This document shows positions 33,846 through 42,900 of a stretch of DNA of 64,000 nucleotides, piece by piece. The notes under the pieces are model-generated. The model did not search any database and had not been told where the DNA came from. It was given only the letters and a program-made list of their open reading frames with translations. The DNA is from an uncultured Saprospirales bacterium (GTDB taxonomy: Bacteria; Bacteroidota; Bacteroidia; Chitinophagales; Saprospiraceae): assembly GCA_937926355.1 (NCBI GenBank), contig CALAZP010000072.1, positions 1 to 64,000 of the forward strand. The letters are read 5' to 3'. Within the stretch, counting starts at the first letter, position 1. Each line of letters begins with the position of its first letter. The position numbers and the translations under genes are program-made.

Positions 33846-34802
33846 ATGACTCGATTAATAGCCCTGTTTTTATTGCTAACTGTGTCATTGCGTGGACAGC
33901 AGCGTCCTACCTACAGCCTTTATTTTGAAAATTTGACCAATATTAACCCGGGATATGTAGGATTAGATAATTCACTAAGTATTACTGGTGTAGTTAGAAA
34001 TCAATGGATTGGCATTTTGGGTAATCCAAAACAACAAGTGATAACCGCACACATGCCTTATGACTTAGTAAATGGGGGTTTGGGAATAATATTTGAATCT
34101 GATCAAACTGGTTTGAGAAAAGATACTAGAACTTCTATCCAATACAGTTATTATCTAACAAGCAGTACGGAACAATCTTTAAGTGTTGGCTTAGGAGTGG
34201 GATTTTATCAAAGAACAATAGATGGAAATGGTTACAGAACGCCTTCAGGACAGTATTCTGACGGCTCTCCATTTAATCATAACGATCAGATTCTGTCTTT
34301 ACAACAAGAAAACGCTACTGCAATATTTGTCGATTTTGGAATGTATTATCGCTCTCGAGGATGGGAAGGAGGACTTTCTATAACCAACCTAAACGCCCCT
34401 ATTGCTGATGTCAATGATTATTCTTTTACTTTTGAACGCACCCTTCACCTCTACGGGAGGTATTATCACGAGTTAAACTCAAAGTTTGGTCTTATTGGTA
34501 ACGCAGCCTTATTATCCAATTTGGAACAACATCAAATATTAATCAATACCGGACTCCAGATTAATGAAAATATAATGCTCGGAATTGGGGTGAGAGGGAT
34601 CACCGAAATAGACGCTTTGATGCTTCAAGGAGGGATTAAATTAAATGATCAATGGAAACTTTTCTACGGCTATGATAGCGGAATATCTTCATTTTCAAAC
34701 TCCTTGGGTGGCAGTCATGAAATTGGTTTAAACTTTAATATAAACAAAAGAATTGGAGGAGGAGTCCCACCAAGAATTATTTATAGTCCAAGATTTTTAT
34801 AA
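33846..34802 (+). CDS. porP: PorP/SprF-family outer-membrane protein
   Basis: 318 residues. Signal peptide (1-18, MTRLIALFLLLTVSLRGQ) precedes a beta-barrel beginning RPTYSLYFENLTNINPGYVGLD, the PorP/SprF N-terminal pattern, with alternating strands to the C-terminal aromatic-rich end (LNFNINKRIGGGVPPRIIY). Members help type IX secretion or SprB attachment at the outer membrane. It lies 152 bases before gldK on the same strand. A symmetric 8-base palindrome and two 11-base repeats lie upstream. Confidence 0.9.
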   Translation: MTRLIALFLLLTVSLRGQQRPTYSLYFENLTNINPGYVGLDNSLSITGVVRNQWIGILGNPKQQVITAHMPYDLVNGGLGIIFESDQTGLRKDTRTSIQYSYYLTSSTEQSLSVGLGVGFYQRTIDGNGYRTPSGQYSDGSPFNHNDQILSLQQENATAIFVDFGMYYRSRGWEGGLSITNLNAPIADVNDYSFTFERTLHLYGRYYHELNSKFGLIGNAALLSNLEQHQILINTGLQINENIMLGIGVRGITEIDALMLQGGIKLNDQWKLFYGYDSGISSFSNSLGGSHEIGLNFNINKRIGGGVPPRIIYSPRFL

Positions 34803-34954
34803 AATTATTTTTAAGTCAAATACTATTTTTTAACACATGGACGTTTTTCGTCTTGAATTTTTGAATGAGAGCATGGTTTTTTTGCCTCAAACAAATCAAA
34901 CAAACTATATTAGCGGTTTAATTGAAAAACACTTAGGAAAACCTAAATTTTGAT

Positions 34955-36190
34955 ATGAGAAGAGTAATCCATTTAAGTGCATTTGTGCTATTGTTGTTCA
35001 TGACATCTTGTGGTCAGAAACAATCTGGGGAGTTAGTTGGTGTCCAAGACAGACCATCCTGGAAAGGAATTAATCCTTACGGAATGGTGTATGTTCCTTC
35101 TGGAACGCTACATGTTGGTCCGAGCGATCAAGATATTGCCAATACTTTTGTGCAAAGACCCAAAGAAATTTCTATTCAAGGTTTTTACATGGATGATACT
35201 GAAATCACAAATAATGAGTATCGACAATTCGTGAAATGGGTTACTGAATATTGGGCACATACTTATTTGGACCACTTTATTGAAGATGAAGTAACTGGAG
35301 AGGAGCGGATTGATTGGGAATATGAAATTGATTGGGCAGATGAAACCTTAGAAGACCTTTATTATCAAGGTCCCGATAGATTTTCTGGCAAAAGAGAACT
35401 GGCCGTAGAAAAACTAGTTTACGAATACGAGTGGTATGATTGGCAAGGTGCAGCTAAAAGTGATGGTTCTCAAAGAAGACGTGATTTTATTAGAAAAAAG
35501 AGGGTTCAAATATATCCAGATACACTAGTTTGGATTAGAGATTTTGCCTATAGCTATAACGAGCCCATGGCAAGAAATTATTTTAGCCACCCATCCTATG
35601 ATGATTATCCAGTTGTAGGAGTAGATTGGCACATGGCTACCGCTTTCAGCCATTGGAGAACTCAACTCTGGAATGAATCGAAAGGAGATGATATAAATAC
35701 TGAAGATTTTCGATTACCCTCTGAGCATGAATGGGAATACGCTGCAAGAGGGGGTAGAGATTTAGCTCCATTTCCTTGGGGAGGATATTATGTAAGAAAC
35801 GGAAAAGGATGTCTTTTGGCCAACTTCAAACCAGGTCGTGGAAATTATCCGGAAGATGGAGGTTTCTATACTGTTAAAGCAGATGCCTATTTCCCAAATG
35901 ATTACGGATTATACAATATGGCTGGAAATGTAGCTGAATGGACCAGTACCGCTTTTGAAGAAAACGCTTATCAATTCATGCACGACCTTAATCCGGACGT
36001 TAGATATGATGCTAATGAAAATGACCCAGAATCTTATAAAAGAAAAGTAGTAAGAGGAGGTTCTTGGAAAGACGTTGCTTATTATCTACAAACGGGAACA
36101 CGAAACTGGGAATATCAAGATACTACCAAATCCTATATAGGTTTTAGAAATGTACTCACCTTCTTAGGAAGGTCCATTAATGATTTTTAA
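34955..36190 (+). CDS. gldK: Gliding motility/T9SS lipoprotein GldK
   Basis: 411 residues. The lipoprotein signal ends at TSC (Cys19, lipobox FMTSC), then an FGE-sulfatase-like domain fills the rest (about 48-405), with GFYMDDTEITNNEYRQFVKW near the start and NMAGNVAEWTS and RGGSWKDVAYYLQTGTR in the second half. GldK and GldN form the outer-membrane-associated ring of the type IX system. The catalytic cysteines of true FGE enzymes are not expected here. First of gldK-L-M-N; a small 5-bp hairpin (34933-34946) sits just before the start. Confidence 0.96.
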   Translation: MRRVIHLSAFVLLLFMTSCGQKQSGELVGVQDRPSWKGINPYGMVYVPSGTLHVGPSDQDIANTFVQRPKEISIQGFYMDDTEITNNEYRQFVKWVTEYWAHTYLDHFIEDEVTGEERIDWEYEIDWADETLEDLYYQGPDRFSGKRELAVEKLVYEYEWYDWQGAAKSDGSQRRRDFIRKKRVQIYPDTLVWIRDFAYSYNEPMARNYFSHPSYDDYPVVGVDWHMATAFSHWRTQLWNESKGDDINTEDFRLPSEHEWEYAARGGRDLAPFPWGGYYVRNGKGCLLANFKPGRGNYPEDGGFYTVKADAYFPNDYGLYNMAGNVAEWTSTAFEENAYQFMHDLNPDVRYDANENDPESYKRKVVRGGSWKDVAYYLQTGTRNWEYQDTTKSYIGFRNVLTFLGRSINDF

Positions 36191-36220
36191 TGAAAATGTT
36201 AATAATTAAAAAATAAAGTA

Positions 36221-36826
36221 ATGAGTTTAATCAAATCAAAAGGATTTAAATATTTTAAAAATCTTCTCATAGGTCTTGGAGCAGCAGTAGTATTGGTAGG
36301 GGCATTGTTTAAACTTGAAAGTTGGGATGGAGCTAGTGAACTCCTTATTGCGGGGCTTTCAACCGAAGCACTAATATTTTTAGTTCTAGGTTTTCTAGGT
36401 CCGGAAAAAGATTACTATTGGGAAAAATTATACCCTGGATTAGATGCCTACAATGGTAAAGTCACTCCTATTGCTGGAGGTAGTGCAGGTGGCGGTCAAC
36501 TAGACGGAGAAAAGGCACATCTTCAATTGGATGGAATGATTACAGAATTACAAGAAATGTCTAAAAATCTTTCCTCCCTTCGAGCACTGCAAGAAGTAGA
36601 TTTTTCAGGCACCAGTCAACAGATAGCTTCTATGACTAATTTTTATGCCAAATTAAATGAAGCAATGGCTGATCTTACCGATTCATTGGAAGATACCAGA
36701 GCCTACAAAGAACAAATTGGAATGCTGAATAGCAATATTCAAAATCTAAATCATTCTTATAGCACTTTAAATAACATTTACGGTAACGTAGTAGCTACAA
36801 TGACAGGAGCTAGAAGAGATGCCTAA
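36221..36826 (+). CDS. gldL: Gliding motility/T9SS motor protein GldL
   Basis: 201 residues. Two transmembrane helices near the N-terminus (about 14-31 and 41-56) are followed by a long cytoplasmic coiled-coil region. Glu49 in LSTEALIF aligns with the conserved membrane glutamate thought to carry protons in the GldL-GldM motor. The motor is a proton-driven rotor that powers T9SS secretion and gliding. The gene lies 30 bases after gldK and 51 before gldM. Confidence 0.96.
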   Translation: MSLIKSKGFKYFKNLLIGLGAAVVLVGALFKLESWDGASELLIAGLSTEALIFLVLGFLGPEKDYYWEKLYPGLDAYNGKVTPIAGGSAGGGQLDGEKAHLQLDGMITELQEMSKNLSSLRALQEVDFSGTSQQIASMTNFYAKLNEAMADLTDSLEDTRAYKEQIGMLNSNIQNLNHSYSTLNNIYGNVVATMTGARRDA

Positions 36827-36877
36827 TATCTGCTCAAGTTAAATTGTGCTTTTGCAAAACCAATAAATTAAAGAATT

Positions 36878-38494
36878 ATGTCTATACCTAAGGACCCGAG
36901 GCAACTGATGATTAATCTGATGTACCTCGTTCTTACCGCACTACTTGCTCTAAATGTATCTGCAGAGGTGATGAATGCTTTTTTCTCATTAGACAATAGT
37001 TTGAATTCTACCAACGAGATTCTTAATACTGCCAATAATAAAGTAATCGAATCTATGGAAAAAACCGTAGAGGAAAGGACGCAATATCAACCATTGGTAG
37101 AAGCAGCTAAAAAAGCGGAAAAATTATCTAAAGATTTCACCTCATATATTGACGAGTTGCTTCTCAATTTGGAGGAACAAGCAGGAGGGGTATATCCAGA
37201 GGGCTATAAAGAACCACTGAAAGTCGGCAGACCTAAGAAATTTAAAGACAAAGAATTACCTACCCGTTTTTTTGTAGATGGAATGGAGGTTTTGGGAAAT
37301 TCACAAAGCCCTAAAGGTCCAGAATTAAAGGAGAAGATACTTCAAACTAGAAGTGAGTTGATAAAGATTGTAGAAGAAGTTTCCAAATTAGAAATTGAGG
37401 GGACAATAATTAGGCCTGAGGAAATCGAGGAATTAAAAGATAAAATAGCCTTGACTATAGATGACGAGTCTTGGAAATTAGCTAACAAAGCAAGCTGGGA
37501 ACAATATACATTTGGCTATATGCCAGTTGCTGCATGCTATCCGATTTTACGCAAGTTTCAAAATGATTCTAAAAATTCGGAATCCACCATTATCAATTTC
37601 TTAAGTAGTAAAATCGGAGCAACAGTCATTGAATTTGACCAATTTTTTCCCGTGGTTTCTGCCAATAGCAGCTATATCATAAAGGGAGAAACCTATCAAG
37701 CAGATGTTTTTTTAAGTGCATTCTCTTCGCAAGCTTCCGAGGGCATCTCCATGAAAGTCAATGGATCTGAAATTAATATCAATGAAGGTATTGGCAAGTA
37801 TATTGCCAAGCCCAATACCATTGGTAATAAACCCCTAAAGGTAGATATATCCGTAGTCAATCCGTTTACCGGTAAACAAGAGACCTATTCCAAAACATTT
37901 TATTACGAAGTGGGTGAAAGGTCCGTTGCGGTTTCTCCAGACAAAATGAACGTTTTCTATGTAGGTGTGGATAATCCCATATCCGTTTCTGCAGCTGGTG
38001 TATCTTCTAATGATTTGAGAGTTAGCGTTTCAGGAGCTGGCTCTTCTATTACACCAGCAGGTGGAAATAAATTTATAGTTAAAGTAACCAATTTTAATGA
38101 AGAGTGTAGCGTTAATGTTGCAGGTGGAGGAATAAGTGATACAAAAACATTTAGGGTTAAAAGAATTCCTGATCCAATTGCTAGGTTGGGTAATCTAAGA
38201 GAGACGAGAATAGGAAACGGAGAATTCAAAGCTCAAGGCGGAGTTATCGCTTGGTTGGATGATTTTGATTTTGATGCAAGATGTCAGATTCAAGGATTTT
38301 CCTTTACTTATCAAGCTGCAAGACAAGATCCAGTCACAGTCGTTAATCCCGGTGCTTCTTACAACGCAGAAGCACAGCGGTTAGCAAATTTGGCTAAACC
38401 AGGAGATACCTATTATTTTGACAATGTCAAAGCATTATGTCCAGGGGACCCTGCTGGAAGACCAATCAATTCAATGGTTTATAAAATTAAATAG
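36878..38494 (+). CDS. gldM: Gliding motility/T9SS motor protein GldM
   Basis: 538 residues. A single N-terminal transmembrane helix (about 11-29, LMINLMYLVLTALLALNVS) begins a long periplasmic protein. A helical segment is followed by Ig-like domains (from about 245 onward, including ANSSYIIKGETYQADVFLSAF and an SVSPDKMNVFYVGVDNPISVSA-type strand set) and a C-terminal globular domain. GldM passes motor torque from GldL to the GldK/GldN ring. Length matches family norms of roughly 510-540. Starts 51 bases after gldL and ends five bases before gldN. Confidence 0.97.
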   Translation: MSIPKDPRQLMINLMYLVLTALLALNVSAEVMNAFFSLDNSLNSTNEILNTANNKVIESMEKTVEERTQYQPLVEAAKKAEKLSKDFTSYIDELLLNLEEQAGGVYPEGYKEPLKVGRPKKFKDKELPTRFFVDGMEVLGNSQSPKGPELKEKILQTRSELIKIVEEVSKLEIEGTIIRPEEIEELKDKIALTIDDESWKLANKASWEQYTFGYMPVAACYPILRKFQNDSKNSESTIINFLSSKIGATVIEFDQFFPVVSANSSYIIKGETYQADVFLSAFSSQASEGISMKVNGSEININEGIGKYIAKPNTIGNKPLKVDISVVNPFTGKQETYSKTFYYEVGERSVAVSPDKMNVFYVGVDNPISVSAAGVSSNDLRVSVSGAGSSITPAGGNKFIVKVTNFNEECSVNVAGGGISDTKTFRVKRIPDPIARLGNLRETRIGNGEFKAQGGVIAWLDDFDFDARCQIQGFSFTYQAARQDPVTVVNPGASYNAEAQRLANLAKPGDTYYFDNVKALCPGDPAGRPINSMVYKIK

Positions 38495-38499
38495 TATAC

Positions 38500-39360
38500 A
38501 TGAAATATTTAGTTGCTTCTATTTTAGCCCTTTTACTAATAAATTCAGCATCCCTAGCACAGGACGCACAGAATATCATTTTAGAGTCTGGTACTTTATT
38601 AGACGGGCCTAAAGCTCCTTTAAACGATGTTACAGAGAAAAAATTAGTAAGTGAAAAAAGGTTACTACCCTACTCCCCAGTAAGAGAGGCGGATATTATG
38701 TGGGAGACTAGAATATGGAGAGTTATTGATACCAGAGAAAAAATGAATCTTCCATTCGTTTATCCTCAGCGCCCGCTTTTTCAAATTTTTAAAGAAGCTG
38801 CTGAGAATGGGGAATTAACCGTCTATAGCGCGGAGGATGACAAATTTGCATATCCCCTTTCTGCAGAACAGGTAATTGCTTTAGGTGCAACGGTAGATAC
38901 CTTGATTACGACCAATCCAGAGACCTATGAATTGGAGACAAAGATTGTTCGTAATGAAATCAATTTTGAAGATATCAAGCGCTATCGTATTAAAGAGGTT
39001 TGGTATTTCGACAAACATTACTCTAAGTTACAGGTACGAATCCTGGGTATTGCTCCAATAAAAGACGTTAATAACGAAGACGGTTCGTTTAGATATGAAC
39101 AACCCCTCTATTGGGTTTATTACCCTGATGCAAGGGAACTATTAGCTAATGAAAGAGTATTTCATTCTGGTAACGATGCCATACCTCTTTCCTGGGAAGA
39201 CATTTTCGAAATGAGATTTTTCTCCAGCTATATCTATAAAGAATCTAACGTATTTGATCAAAGGATTCAAGATTATATGTCAGGAATAGATATTTTGTTA
39301 GAAAGCGATCGCATTAAGCGAGAGCTATTTAATAGAGAACACGACCTCTGGTCTTACTAA
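38500..39360 (+). CDS. gldN: Gliding motility/T9SS ring protein GldN
   Basis: 286 residues. Signal peptide (1-20, MKYLVASILALLLINSASLA) leads a periplasmic protein with the family motif VREADIMWETRIWRVIDTREKMN and a C-terminal IFEMRFFSSYIYKESNVFDQRI segment. With GldK it builds the periplasmic ring of the T9SS. Last gene of the operon, five bases after gldM and directly upstream of a strong terminator. No missing residues stand out. Confidence 0.96.
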   Translation: MKYLVASILALLLINSASLAQDAQNIILESGTLLDGPKAPLNDVTEKKLVSEKRLLPYSPVREADIMWETRIWRVIDTREKMNLPFVYPQRPLFQIFKEAAENGELTVYSAEDDKFAYPLSAEQVIALGATVDTLITTNPETYELETKIVRNEINFEDIKRYRIKEVWYFDKHYSKLQVRILGIAPIKDVNNEDGSFRYEQPLYWVYYPDARELLANERVFHSGNDAIPLSWEDIFEMRFFSSYIYKESNVFDQRIQDYMSGIDILLESDRIKRELFNREHDLWSY

Positions 39361-39380
39361 TATTTTATTTAATTAGTTTG

Positions 39381-39414
39381 AAAAGCGCTAGGATTTATAT
39401 TCCCAGCGCTTTTT
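39381..39414 (+). terminator. Terminator after gldN
   Basis: AAAAGCGCT (39381-39389) pairs with AGCGCTTTT (39405-39413) and is followed by a T-run ending the hairpin (TTTTTTATTT). The convergent glycosyltransferase's stop (39388-39390) and its last codons lie within this hairpin, so it also codes for part of that protein. Confidence 0.75.
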
Positions 39415-40689
39415 TATTTCTATTAACATTAAAATCCATATCCCAACATACTCTATTACGGGCACCCAAAAAGATTCATCGTACCCACCTTCATTATAAT
39501 GGAAATAAGACAAAAAAATCAACCAAGACCATAGATGTATAAATCTATAAGGCAGAAAAACTCCAAGAAAAACTGGAATACCTAAGTACCAAGGATGCAC
39601 TGTAGTTGAAAAAAAATAATACAAAAGACAAATAAAAAATATCATTTCAATTCCTGCTTGTTTTCTTCTACCTTTTTCGAATAGCCATTTATAAACCAAA
39701 AATATTATTCCTACAACTACTATTATTTGTAGGCCAGGTCCTAGATATGCAATAGGGTTATACCCTATAATTAACCTGCTTATTTCCCTAGAAAAAAAGT
39801 ATACACTTCCGTTAAACTCAAATTTTTGAAAATACAAATTGAGACTGGTGAAAAAATGAGTCATTTCTTCCAGATCAAATAGGTCTTTGAAAAAGACCAT
39901 TAATTGAACCGACATCAAGATTCTATTTTTCCAATTCCATAAAAGCAAAAAGAAGGGTAAAGTAATTAAAGGGACTAGTTTGATTCCAACCGCAAAAGAT
40001 ACTCCCAAAACAGAAAGAAGAGACTTCTTGTAAAATATCCCATAGATGCCTAAGCACAGCCCTGTAATCGCCAATCCTTCGTAATGAATATTGCCCAGAA
40101 GTTCCACTATAATTAATGGATTAAAAAAATACCATTTGGCTAATTTTTCATTTTGACCTAGGGCACATAAAATTTTAGGAATAAGTATGAGGGTAAGGGT
40201 CTCTGCTAACCAAATAGGTAGTTTGGTCCAAAAAATAAAGGACGCAAGACTTCCTTTACTTAGTAAATAAGCTAAGTGAAAAAAAAATTGGAGCAATGGA
40301 GGGTAAACAGAATAATAATCTTGCGAATTAAGTTTGGCGAATAAACCAGGAAGAGGTGTGATCTCTTGAATCAGTTCTCTTGGGGTAAAAAGATAGGGGC
40401 TAATTCCTGAAGCACTTAGCCAACCGTCCCAAAAAAACCTGTAGAAATCATCTGTTAAAGATGGTACATTAAATATTGCGGGAAGTCTGATTAGAATTCC
40501 TATTATAATTAAATGATTAATAGATAAGCCATTTAAAGAACAAAGAGTCAAAATAAAATATCCTGAAAATGCAAGAGACATCCCAAAAAATAGGGTGAAA
40601 AAAGTATCCTGATGGGCAAAAAACAAAGTAGCTACTAAACCTGCTATTAAAAGGGCAAAGCCAACTATTTCAACTCTTTTAATTTTCAT
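39388..40689 (-). CDS. GT87-like polytopic mannosyl/glycosyltransferase (GT-C fold)
   Basis: 433 residues with about 11 hydrophobic helices. The N-terminal loop has TDDFYRFFWDGWLSASGISPYLF, an acidic motif typical of GT-C enzymes that use polyprenyl-phosphate sugars, and a YYSVYPPLLQFFF stretch that I associate with GT87/DUF2029-like transferases. The substrate is unknown. It overlaps the upstream GT2 gene by 11 bases and is the last of three glycosyltransferase genes. The last codons form part of the terminator of gldN. Confidence 0.72.
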   Translation of the reverse strand: MKIKRVEIVGFALLIAGLVATLFFAHQDTFFTLFFGMSLAFSGYFILTLCSLNGLSINHLIIIGILIRLPAIFNVPSLTDDFYRFFWDGWLSASGISPYLFTPRELIQEITPLPGLFAKLNSQDYYSVYPPLLQFFFHLAYLLSKGSLASFIFWTKLPIWLAETLTLILIPKILCALGQNEKLAKWYFFNPLIIVELLGNIHYEGLAITGLCLGIYGIFYKKSLLSVLGVSFAVGIKLVPLITLPFFLLLWNWKNRILMSVQLMVFFKDLFDLEEMTHFFTSLNLYFQKFEFNGSVYFFSREISRLIIGYNPIAYLGPGLQIIVVVGIIFLVYKWLFEKGRRKQAGIEMIFFICLLYYFFSTTVHPWYLGIPVFLGVFLPYRFIHLWSWLIFLSYFHYNEGGYDESFWVPVIEYVGIWILMLIEIKKRWEYKS

Positions 40690-42151
40690 CGCTGGTTAAA
40701 TGTCGATTTATAGACTGAATGAAAATAAAAATGAATCCGACAGTTAAAAGGCCATGAAGCAATAGAAAATAATAATTTCCAATAAATACCCCATAGCAAA
40801 AGCCAAAGGCAAAAATTAAACTCAAAACGCCTTCTTCCCAATTACTTTTTGAAATATTGAACTTGGTTACTTTTCCATTTACAAATGTTCCGTATTTCGG
40901 AGTTCTATGAAAAAATAAAGATTTATTGATAAACCCCTTAACAACTGCTCGAGAATAAAAATGAGACAATCCTATGGCATTTATCAAATAAATAGGAAAT
41001 GAAATAAATACTCCTCCTTCCTTTTTTGCAAAAACCTGAGCTGCTCCAAAAACCAAAAAAAGGGAGAAGAAACCTACTTGATAAAACAGGAGTAATAGTG
41101 TTGCAACGGGAAGAATTTCATGTAACCCAGGAAAAAATAATAAAATCAAACCTATTATCCCTAATAAATAAACTAGAGCATACATTAAAGAGGCACCCAT
41201 TTGAACTAAAGCATGGAGTTTTACTTTCCAATTCAAATCAGACTTTAATACCCTAGTTCCCAATTTTTTTAAAACAGAAATACCACCGGTAATCCATCTG
41301 GCCTGTTGTTTTTGATAATCTGATAAATAAATGGGAAGTTCTGAAGAAACGGTTATATCCTCTGCGTAGTGGACCTTCCATCCTTTAAGTTGAGATCGTA
41401 TACTCAAGTCTAAATCTTCAGTAATAGTATCCATTTGCCATCCACCAGCATCTTCAATTGCCTTTTTTCTCCAAATACCTGCAGTTCCATTAAATTGATT
41501 AAAATAACCACTTAAATCCCTACCCTTTTGTTCTATAGTAAAATGAACATTGAGTTGTATAGCTTGGATTCTGGTCAACCAATTGTATTTTTTATTCAAA
41601 TATCCCCATCTAGCTTGAACAGCTCCTACTTCCGGATTTGAAAAGAACCGAATTGCCTGTTTCAAAAATTTTGCCGAAGGCGTAAAATCGGCATCAAAAA
41701 TTGCAATGAAAGGAAACTGAGCTTGTTTCAAGGCATTCTGTAATGCCCCAGCTTTAAAACCTACTCTATGGGTTCGATGGATCAACGACCAGTTTAGTCC
41801 CAAAGCCTTATATTTTTGAACAGTTTCTCGACATATATTGGTAGTCCCATCTGTAGAATCATCCAAAATTTGAATTTGCAATAAATCTGCTGGATATTCT
41901 AATTGAGCGATTGATTGTAGCAATCTGTCAATCACTTTAATTTCATTATATACAGGCAATTGGATGGTAATAGGAGCCCATTGTATGGGAGGCGTTGCGG
42001 TCTTTTTCAGGGGATTATTTTTTACCCTTTTATACTTCCAATAATTATGAAGTAAATGAAGTTGAATCAAGCAATAGAAAGTAATGCACCCTGCAATAAG
42101 CAAATAAAGGATCCAAAAAAAATAAGTTAAAATTATTATCATTTGGACCAT
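40679..42151 (-). CDS. Membrane family-2 glycosyltransferase (cellulose-synthase-like)
   Basis: 490 residues. An N-terminal transmembrane helix (about 6-31) is followed by a GT2 catalytic domain with D-motifs in ILDDSTDGTT, AIFDADFTPS and TEDLDLSIR, then QQARW (in place of the usual Q..RW) and three or more C-terminal helices. This pattern fits processive or glucosylceramide/mannan-type synthases. The first ATG (42151) overlaps the upstream gene by 13 bases; the ATG at 42142 gives the usual ATGA overlap and may be the true start. Acceptor unknown. Confidence 0.82.
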   Translation of the reverse strand: MVQMIIILTYFFWILYLLIAGCITFYCLIQLHLLHNYWKYKRVKNNPLKKTATPPIQWAPITIQLPVYNEIKVIDRLLQSIAQLEYPADLLQIQILDDSTDGTTNICRETVQKYKALGLNWSLIHRTHRVGFKAGALQNALKQAQFPFIAIFDADFTPSAKFLKQAIRFFSNPEVGAVQARWGYLNKKYNWLTRIQAIQLNVHFTIEQKGRDLSGYFNQFNGTAGIWRKKAIEDAGGWQMDTITEDLDLSIRSQLKGWKVHYAEDITVSSELPIYLSDYQKQQARWITGGISVLKKLGTRVLKSDLNWKVKLHALVQMGASLMYALVYLLGIIGLILLFFPGLHEILPVATLLLLFYQVGFFSLFLVFGAAQVFAKKEGGVFISFPIYLINAIGLSHFYSRAVVKGFINKSLFFHRTPKYGTFVNGKVTKFNISKSNWEEGVLSLIFAFGFCYGVFIGNYYFLLLHGLLTVGFIFIFIQSINRHLTSDEN

Positions 42152-42825
42152 CCGTATTTGTAAATAGAATATAAGATTATTGAACCTGCTAGGAAACTCC
42201 CTTTTAGAGTTCCAGATACTTTGGATTGGCCAACTCGCCGTCTATAGTTTACGGGGATCTCTTGATAAGAAAGATGGTGCTTAGCGGCTTTTATTTGCAT
42301 TTCAATAGTCCATCCATAATTCCTGTCTCTCATTTTAATTTGGTCAAGAGCTGTTTTAGTAATTGCTCGAAAAGGCCCTAAATCAGTATATGTCACACCG
42401 AAAAATATTTTTAATAAACGAGTAGCAAGAGCATTTCCAATAATTTGAGGAATGGTTAATGCTCCTTTTTCTCTTGTACCTAAAACTCTGCTTCCGATTA
42501 CTAAATCGGCCTTTTTAGTTTGAATAGGTTCGAGAATTTTGGGAATATCATTGGCATCATCAGCAAAATCGCCATCCATAAACAAATAAATATCAGGATT
42601 GAATTTATTCGCGTATTCTAGGGCTTTCAAACAAGCGGCACCATATCCTTTCTCTTGCTCAAATACAACTTCTGCTCCTGCTTCACGGGCAACTTTTGCT
42701 GTTTGATCAGAACTTCCATTATCAGCAACAATAATCTTTGCAATATTATAAGACAATAATGCATTTATAACTAAGCCAATTGAACGTTCTTCATTGAGAG
42801 CAGGAATAATTACAAAAGTTTTCAT
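42139..42825 (-). CDS. Family-2 glycosyltransferase, dolichyl/polyprenyl-phosphate-mannose-synthase-like
   Basis: 228 residues. The GT-A domain starts VIIPALNEERSIGLVI, has the acidic site YLFMDGDFADDANDIP and later DLGPFRAITKTALDQI. A short hydrophobic stretch at the C-terminus (FLAGSIILYSIYKYG) may associate with membrane. Relatives transfer mannose or glucose from a nucleotide sugar to a polyprenyl phosphate, which would supply the GT-C enzyme at 39388-40689. That link is inference. First gene of the three-gene run. Confidence 0.8.
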   Translation of the reverse strand: MKTFVIIPALNEERSIGLVINALLSYNIAKIIVADNGSSDQTAKVAREAGAEVVFEQEKGYGAACLKALEYANKFNPDIYLFMDGDFADDANDIPKILEPIQTKKADLVIGSRVLGTREKGALTIPQIIGNALATRLLKIFFGVTYTDLGPFRAITKTALDQIKMRDRNYGWTIEMQIKAAKHHLSYQEIPVNYRRRVGQSKVSGTLKGSFLAGSIILYSIYKYGWSK

Positions 42826-42872
42826 GCTACAAAAGTCAAAAAATAAAGTTAGTTCAAGGCTCTCTTTTATCT

Positions 42873-42880
42873 TATTTTTG
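42873..42880 (+). promoter_or_regulatory. Promoter -7 element of the beta-helix lipoprotein gene
   Basis: TATTTTTG is a perfect match, 20 bases before the ATG at 42901. I found no matching -33 element. Confidence 0.5.
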
Positions 42881-42900
42881 CATCAAATTGAATAATGTAG

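Noticed and set aside
34933..34946. Small hairpin (TTAGG-AAAA-CCTAA) just before gldK
   Set aside because: Only five base pairs; too short and AT-rich to claim as a regulatory structure on its own.
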